Source: Chryseobacterium sp. VAUSW3 (lineage in GTDB: Bacteria; Bacteroidota; Bacteroidia; Flavobacteriales; Weeksellaceae). From it: DNA of 64,000 bases. Made by a program: the position numbers and the translations under genes. The notes beneath the pieces are model-generated. The model searched no databases. It was given only the letters and a program-made list of their open reading frames with translations, and had not been told where the DNA came from. Positions 60,011-64,000 of this stretch are shown one piece after another. Where the stretch lies: the NCBI RefSeq assembly GCF_002205795.1, contig NZ_NIUY01000001.1, positions 930,001 to 994,000 of the forward strand, read 5' to 3'. Positions within the stretch are counted from its first letter, which is position 1. Each line of letters starts with the position of its first letter.

Positions 60011-61098
60011 TTGGCTCTTTTGAAATAAAGATAAAGTGCCACAGGCGCGAAAATAATGTTGGGGAGCCACATCGCAAGAAGCGGTGGGAGGGTTTTGTTT
60101 TCTGAAACTACCTTTAAGACTTCGAAAGAAAATACAAATACAAACGCCAGGGCAATCCCGATTGCGAGATTTACGCCAAGACCGCCACGTTTTTTCTGTG
60201 ACGATAATGAAAGCCCTAAAAACGTGAGAATGATGACTGAAACGGGCATTGAAGTTCTTTGATAAAGCTCATTCAGATAGCTGTTCAGGTTGGCGTTGCC
60301 TTTTTCTTTTTCGCGGTCGATGAATTTTATGAGTTCAGGTGTTGTTTTATTTTGCCCTAAAAGCACGTCCGGGAAAAGCTCTTCCGGCGGATGCCCGAAA
60401 CTTTTGGTCATGCTGTCTCCGTTGCCTAATTTCTCGGTTTCATCTTTATTGATAGTTTTTTCGAGATAAGAGTTGAGGACAAAGTGTTTTTTGTCTTTTT
60501 CCCAGTAAAATTCGTTTGCGATTAACTGGTAAATAAGTTTTCTGTTTTTATCTAATTTTTGATAAATAAATCCAGAACCTCGTTTTTCTTTTTTGTTATA
60601 GCTTTTAATGAAAATATATTCGGTCTTTGAAAGTTGGGTGGCAATCTCGGCATTTCCGGTAAATTCTTCCCGGCTTTTTGCATTGTAAGTATAAGGCTCG
60701 AGTTCGTTTTTCTTGATATTTGCGAGTGGCAAAACAAAATGATTAATCAGCAGCGCGAGCACGGCAATAAAGCCTGAAGTCATTAAATAAGGTCTGGCAA
60801 ACCGGTGAAAACTCGCGCCAGAACTTATGATTGCTACAATTTCTGTATTGTTGGCAATTCTTGAAGTGAAAAAAATCACTGAAATAAATACCAAAATCGA
60901 CATGAACGTGATGATCAGGTTGATGATCCAGTAAGGATAAAAATCAATTAAAAATTCGCCAACCGTAAAACCGTTCGATTCAATTCTGGGTGCTTTTGCC
61001 TGCACATCTATGATCAGTACAATAATCGTCAAAAGTCCCAGCATGAAACCAAAAGTTCCCAGGTATTTTTTGATGATATACAGATCGATGATTTTCAT
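60004..61098 (-). CDS. LptF/LptG-family lipopolysaccharide export permease
   Basis: A 364-residue permease that, with LptB, lifts lipopolysaccharide out of the inner membrane. The six-helix plan and starting stretch MKIIDLYIIKKYLGTFGFMLGLLT are typical, followed by FLIDFYPYWIINLIITFMSILVFISVIFFTSR and EIVAIISSGASFHRFARPYL. After the periplasmic domain, helices 4-6 end in VSENKTLPPLLAMWLPNIIF. Single proteins in Bacteroidota cannot be told apart as LptF or LptG by eye. It is last in a leftward operon after tgt (14-base gap). Confidence 0.92.
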   Translation of the reverse strand: MKIIDLYIIKKYLGTFGFMLGLLTIIVLIIDVQAKAPRIESNGFTVGEFLIDFYPYWIINLIITFMSILVFISVIFFTSRIANNTEIVAIISSGASFHRFARPYLMTSGFIAVLALLINHFVLPLANIKKNELEPYTYNAKSREEFTGNAEIATQLSKTEYIFIKSYNKKEKRGSGFIYQKLDKNRKLIYQLIANEFYWEKDKKHFVLNSYLEKTINKDETEKLGNGDSMTKSFGHPPEELFPDVLLGQNKTTPELIKFIDREKEKGNANLNSYLNELYQRTSMPVSVIILTFLGLSLSSQKKRGGLGVNLAIGIALAFVFVFSFEVLKVVSENKTLPPLLAMWLPNIIFAPVALYLYFKRANQ

Positions 61099-61112
61099 AA
61101 AGCCAAATTATA

Positions 61113-62246
61113 TTAGAGTCTCTGTTTCAGTACAGGAACTACTGAATCTTTCCATTCGTAGAAATCGCCTGCGATAATGTGTTGCCGCGCCACTCTTACC
61201 AAATCGAGGTAAAAAGCCAAATTGTGTACCGATGCAATCTGTTTTGCAAGATATTCCTTCGCGACAAATAGATGTCTCACATACGCTTTAGAATACTCTG
61301 AATCTACGTAACTGGTCCCGAATTCATCCAGCGGCGAAAAATCGTCTTTCCACTTTTCGTTTTTCATGTTCATTACGCCTTGCCAGGTAAAAAGCATGGC
61401 GTTTCTGGCGTTTCTGGTTGGCATCACACAATCCATCATATCAACTCCCAGTCCAATTGACTCCAAAATGTTCCACGGTGTACCAACACCCATCAGATAA
61501 CGGGGTTTATTTTTAGGTAAAATATCGGTTACTTCATCGGTGATGCGGTACATTTCTTCTTCGGGTTCGCCAACTGAAAGTCCGCCGATCGCGTTTCCTT
61601 CAGCATTCTGTTCAGAAATAAATTCTGCCGAAGCTTTTCTTAAATCAGAATAGGTAGATCCCTGAACAATTGGGAAAAGTCTTTGTTTGTGACCGTAAAT
61701 TCCCTGATTACCTTCCGTCCATTTGATGCATCTTTTTAGCCAGCGGTGGGTCATTTCCATGGAATCTTTTGCAAGATTGTATTCGCAAGGATAAGGGGTG
61801 CATTCATCAAACGCCATGAAAATATCTGCCCCGATTTGTCGCTGAATTTCCATTGATTTTTCCGGAGAAATAAAGTGTGCACTTCCGTCGATATGCGATT
61901 TGAATTTCACGCCTTCTTCGGTTAATTTTCTTGATTTCGACAAAGAAAAAACCTGATAACCTCCGGAATCGGTAAGAATTGGCAATTCCCAGTTCATGAA
62001 TTTGTGCAGTCCGCCGGCGGCCTGCATAATATCCATTTTTGGACGTAAATTAAGATGGTAAGTATTTCCCAAAATAATCTGGGCTTTAATGTCATCGCGC
62101 AGTTCGCGCTGGTGCACCGTTTTAACTGAAGCCACGGTGCCTACCGGCATGAAAATCGGCGTCTGTATTGTGCCGTGGTCTGTAGAAATGGTTCCGGCGC
62201 GTGCTTTGCCAGTAGTGGTGTTGTTGATTTCGAAGAATAAGGACAT
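61113..62246 (-). CDS. tgt: Queuine tRNA-ribosyltransferase
   Basis: Exchanges guanine 34 for preQ1 in tRNAs with GUN anticodons. Starting at MSLFFEINNTTTGKARAG the protein has 377 residues; an upstream ATG at 62261 would add 5 residues and overlap the DUF4296 stop codon, so the ATG at 62246 is preferred. The aspartates appear in LTDSGGYQVFSLSK and MDCVMPTRNARN, and FMAFDECTPYP and GGLSVGEPEEEMYRITDEV complete the TIM-barrel motifs. The typical zinc ligands (C-x-C-x2-C-x25-H) are not obvious, because the C-terminal segment reads LAFYLDLVRVARQHI. Confidence 0.95.
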   Translation of the reverse strand: MSLFFEINNTTTGKARAGTISTDHGTIQTPIFMPVGTVASVKTVHQRELRDDIKAQIILGNTYHLNLRPKMDIMQAAGGLHKFMNWELPILTDSGGYQVFSLSKSRKLTEEGVKFKSHIDGSAHFISPEKSMEIQRQIGADIFMAFDECTPYPCEYNLAKDSMEMTHRWLKRCIKWTEGNQGIYGHKQRLFPIVQGSTYSDLRKASAEFISEQNAEGNAIGGLSVGEPEEEMYRITDEVTDILPKNKPRYLMGVGTPWNILESIGLGVDMMDCVMPTRNARNAMLFTWQGVMNMKNEKWKDDFSPLDEFGTSYVDSEYSKAYVRHLFVAKEYLAKQIASVHNLAFYLDLVRVARQHIIAGDFYEWKDSVVPVLKQRL

Positions 62247-62250
62247 AATT

Positions 62251-62619
62251 TTATCTTGCAAACGCAGGTACGTTCTGGTTTTCTTTTACATTTTTATCGA
62301 TATAATCTTTTGCTGCAGGATCTTTGGCAACGATTATTTTTTGTGCATCGTTCAGGATTTCTTCTAAATCTCCCGATGCGATATAATATTTATAGCTTTC
62401 GGTAAAATCACTGGCTTTTACCTTTTTGTTTTTCAATACAAAACGGGTGGCGTTTTCCAAATCAGACTGCGGAAGCAAGTTGTTGAACTGGTCATTCACC
62501 GCAAACTCCGCAATAATTTCGGACATCTCGTCTTTTGGAATAAGATTTTTCGGAGGATCAATCAGCTGTGAGCAACTCATGACCAAAATCGAAAATAATA
62601 TTAAAAAGAAATTTTTCAT
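62251..62619 (-). CDS. DUF4296 lipoprotein
   Basis: A 122-residue lipoprotein starting MKNFFLILFSILVMSC at the ATG 62619 (the open frame extends 8 codons further up, but the signal peptide begins here). The mature part begins SQLIDPPKNLIPKDEMSEIIAEFAV, the DUF4296 hallmark 'PPKNLI-KD-M'. The start codon overlaps the stop codon of the glycosyltransferase (ATGA), and tgt follows 4 bases later. It is found at this place in many flavobacteria; no function is known. Confidence 0.82.
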   Translation of the reverse strand: MKNFFLILFSILVMSCSQLIDPPKNLIPKDEMSEIIAEFAVNDQFNNLLPQSDLENATRFVLKNKKVKASDFTESYKYYIASGDLEEILNDAQKIIVAKDPAAKDYIDKNVKENQNVPAFAR

Positions 62620-63332
62620 AATTTTCCCATGATAGATTTCCATTTCAGGTTTAAAACTCCAAAAACCGCTTCATGAATAATCCCGCCGTTCATTTTGCTT
62701 TCGCCCAGCTCTCTGTTGGTGAATATGATTGGAACTTCCACAATTTTAAATCCTTTTTTGAATGCACGGAATTTCATTTCGATCTGAAATCCGTAACCTT
62801 TAAGTTTAATATCATCCAAACCGATTTCTTCAAGAACTTTTCTGGAGAAACAGACAAAACCTGCGGTAGTGTCGTGAACCGGAATTCCTAAAATAAATCT
62901 TACGTATTTGGAGGCGAAATAAGAGAGTAAAACGCGGCCCATTGGCCAGTTGACTACATTTACCCCTTTTGAATACCGGGAGCCAATGCTCATGTCATTT
63001 TTTAGGCAGGCTTCGTAAAGACGGTTAAGATCTTTTGGATTGTGTGAAAAATCGGCATCCATTTCGAAAATATAATCGAAATTATTCTGAAGCGCCCATT
63101 TAAAACCATGAATGTAGGCTTGTCCCAACCCGTCTTTCACCTTTCGGATGCTTAGATGAAGCTCGTGAGGATAAATTTTCTGCAGATTTTTTACAATTTC
63201 TGCCGTACCGTCGGGTGAAGAATCATCAACGATAAGAACATGAAAATCCTCTTCCAAAGCGAAGACCGCTGAAATAATATTTTCGATGTTTTCCTTTTCG
63301 TTGTAAGTGGGGATAATGACGAGTTTCTTCAT
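62616..63332 (-). CDS. Polyprenol-monophosphomannose synthase-like glycosyltransferase (GT2)
   Basis: A 238-residue GT-A fold transferase that probably moves mannose or another hexose from a nucleotide sugar to a polyprenyl phosphate. It has VIIPTYNEKENIENII at the start, the nucleotide-binding DDSSPDGTAEI, the D-x-D motif EMDADFSHNP, and KGYGFQIEMKFRAFKKGFKIVEVPIIFTNRE. No membrane helices are present, as in the soluble DPM1-like class. It is the first gene of the leftward operon GT-DUF4296-tgt-lptF/G, with an exact TATCTTTG box at 63349-63356. Confidence 0.9.
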   Translation of the reverse strand: MKKLVIIPTYNEKENIENIISAVFALEEDFHVLIVDDSSPDGTAEIVKNLQKIYPHELHLSIRKVKDGLGQAYIHGFKWALQNNFDYIFEMDADFSHNPKDLNRLYEACLKNDMSIGSRYSKGVNVVNWPMGRVLLSYFASKYVRFILGIPVHDTTAGFVCFSRKVLEEIGLDDIKLKGYGFQIEMKFRAFKKGFKIVEVPIIFTNRELGESKMNGGIIHEAVFGVLNLKWKSIMGKL

Positions 63333-63348
63333 CCTACAAATTAATTTG

Positions 63349-63356
63349 CAAAGATA
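63349..63356 (-). promoter_or_regulatory. -7 box of the glycosyltransferase operon
   Basis: The reverse strand reads TATCTTTG, an exact TANNTTTG match, 16 bases before the ATG at 63332. Confidence 0.6.
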
Positions 63357-63450
63357 AACTTTTCCGGCTTAAATTTTTTGCTATTCTTTACGAGATAATA
63401 CTGGGTTTTCAATTGCCTGAAAATTGCGGTTAAACTTTGCTTTATTTGCT

Positions 63451-63458
63451 TATTTTTG
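63451..63458 (+). promoter_or_regulatory. -7 box of the DUF4271 gene
   Basis: TATTTTTG, an exact TANNTTTG match. The most plausible start codon (TTG at 63473) is 14 bases downstream, so the leader is short. Confidence 0.5.
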
Positions 63459-63472
63459 CAAAAAAATACAAA

Positions 63473-64000
63473 TTGGTAAGAATTGTACAGCATAATGATT
63501 GGGTAGTAATTATCCTGGTAAGCTGCATTTTCCTCTATATTTTCATGCTTTTATCGTTGCGGCGTGACTCTTCGGTGACCGAGTTTCTGTTGCAGAAATT
63601 TGCCGACTCTACAAATAATTTTCTGAGCTGGATCATCATCAGTTTTGTTTTTACCCTGGTGCTGTCTGTTTTGGTGTCACAGAATATACCGGTAGTGCCA
63701 CAAAAAGTTACAGATTTTCAGTTCTCCGGCTACGAACTCAATAAATTCGGGTTTACTTTTGCCAGTATATCCGTATTTTATTTCCTGAAAAACATTTGCA
63801 CCTACCTGTATTTTGCAGGTACGGGAACGACGAAAAAGTGGGAAGTTTTCTACTTCACTGCCTCAAAGTTTTATTTCAGTTTTTCGATACTCATAATGAT
63901 CTTGATTGTGCTTCAGTTTTTTTATCTTTTCGATAAATTTCTGATGCTTGATGTATATCTGGCTGTATTTGCATTTGCCTTTTTGTTCAAACAGTTCTTC
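63473..64000 (+). CDS. DUF4271 membrane protein (3' end outside window)
   Basis: The first 176 codons of a polytopic membrane protein. Starting at a TTG (63473) it reads MVRIVQHNDWVVIILVSCIFLYIFM, and four hydrophobic helices follow. The segments FVFTLVLSVLVSQ, YELNKFGFTF and FYFLKNICTYLYF match the DUF4271 family, typical of Bacteroidota and often next to hemD. It remains open at the window edge. The start is uncertain because no ATG is in the right place before residue 25. Confidence 0.78.
   Translation, partial: MVRIVQHNDWVVIILVSCIFLYIFMLLSLRRDSSVTEFLLQKFADSTNNFLSWIIISFVFTLVLSVLVSQNIPVVPQKVTDFQFSGYELNKFGFTFASISVFYFLKNICTYLYFAGTGTTKKWEVFYFTASKFYFSFSILIMILIVLQFFYLFDKFLMLDVYLAVFAFAFLFKQFF

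Overview
The window comes from a low-GC member of the Bacteroidota, class Flavobacteriia, most likely the Chryseobacterium/Kaistella/Epilithonimonas group (Weeksellaceae). The evidence is the set of lineage-typical families (DUF2795, DUF2797, DUF3127, DUF4271, DUF4296, DUF5686, AccD without its zinc ribbon), promoters with the Bacteroidota -7 box TANNTTTG in place of sigma-70 boxes, menaquinone synthesis (MenD), and an indole-type tryptophanase. It is chromosomal: essential genes such as secA, nadK, accD, rplU, rpmA, ftsH, cdsA and tgt run throughout, and no phage, plasmid, IS transposase, CRISPR array or rRNA operon was seen. Layout: 1-9.1 kb holds the 5' two thirds of secA, a sugar-nucleotide epimerase, a DUF2797 protein, an AT-rich WG-repeat lipoprotein and a long AsmA-like envelope protein. 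9.1-9.4 kb is a three-tRNA operon (Leu-Gly-Leu) with its own promoter and terminator. 9.5-15.8 kb holds a DUF3127 protein with an SSB-like tail, aat, an EamA transporter, a CBS protein with nadK, fbaA and accD. 15.9-26.1 kb holds secreted lipoproteins (sugar dehydrogenase, S41 protease), uvrB, a degenerate intergenic stretch with palindromes and tiny membrane ORFs, two paralogous membrane proteins, and pabB/pabC. 26.1-35 kb holds a DUF5686 surface protein, menD, an Fe(II)/2OG-type oxygenase, ypdA, a gene remnant and a divergent EF-G paralogue. The most distinctive region is 35.0-39.7 kb: an Fe-S-type Rrf2 regulator, then a tightly packed operon encoding a double-DUF2249/RIC di-iron fusion, a hemerythrin, a DUF1858/DUF2249 protein, a membrane protein related to haem-copper oxidase subunit I, and a SufT-like Fe-S maturation factor. 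A nearly identical operator-like sequence lies at almost the same distance before the regulator and before the RIC gene. This looks like a self-regulated nitrosative-stress and iron-centre-repair module. At 40.5-41.8 kb, three 22-bp tandem repeats sit beside a markedly AT-rich orphan gene, the clearest candidate for horizontally acquired DNA. From 42 to 64 kb the content is mostly housekeeping: tnaA, miaE, an acyltransferase, rplU-rpmA, an LpxH-like phosphatase, thiL, a Kef-type antiporter, the rsfS-ftsH and LUD-cdsA-psd groups, birA, and a glycosyltransferase-DUF4296-tgt-lptF/G operon, ending in a truncated DUF4271 gene. Regulatory signals read directly include several TANNTTTG promoters. Four of them lie exactly four bases before the start codon, which implies leaderless mRNAs. 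A sigma-54-type -24/-12 element lies in front of a small membrane protein at 44.9 kb. All protein names rest on motif recognition by eye; no database search was run.
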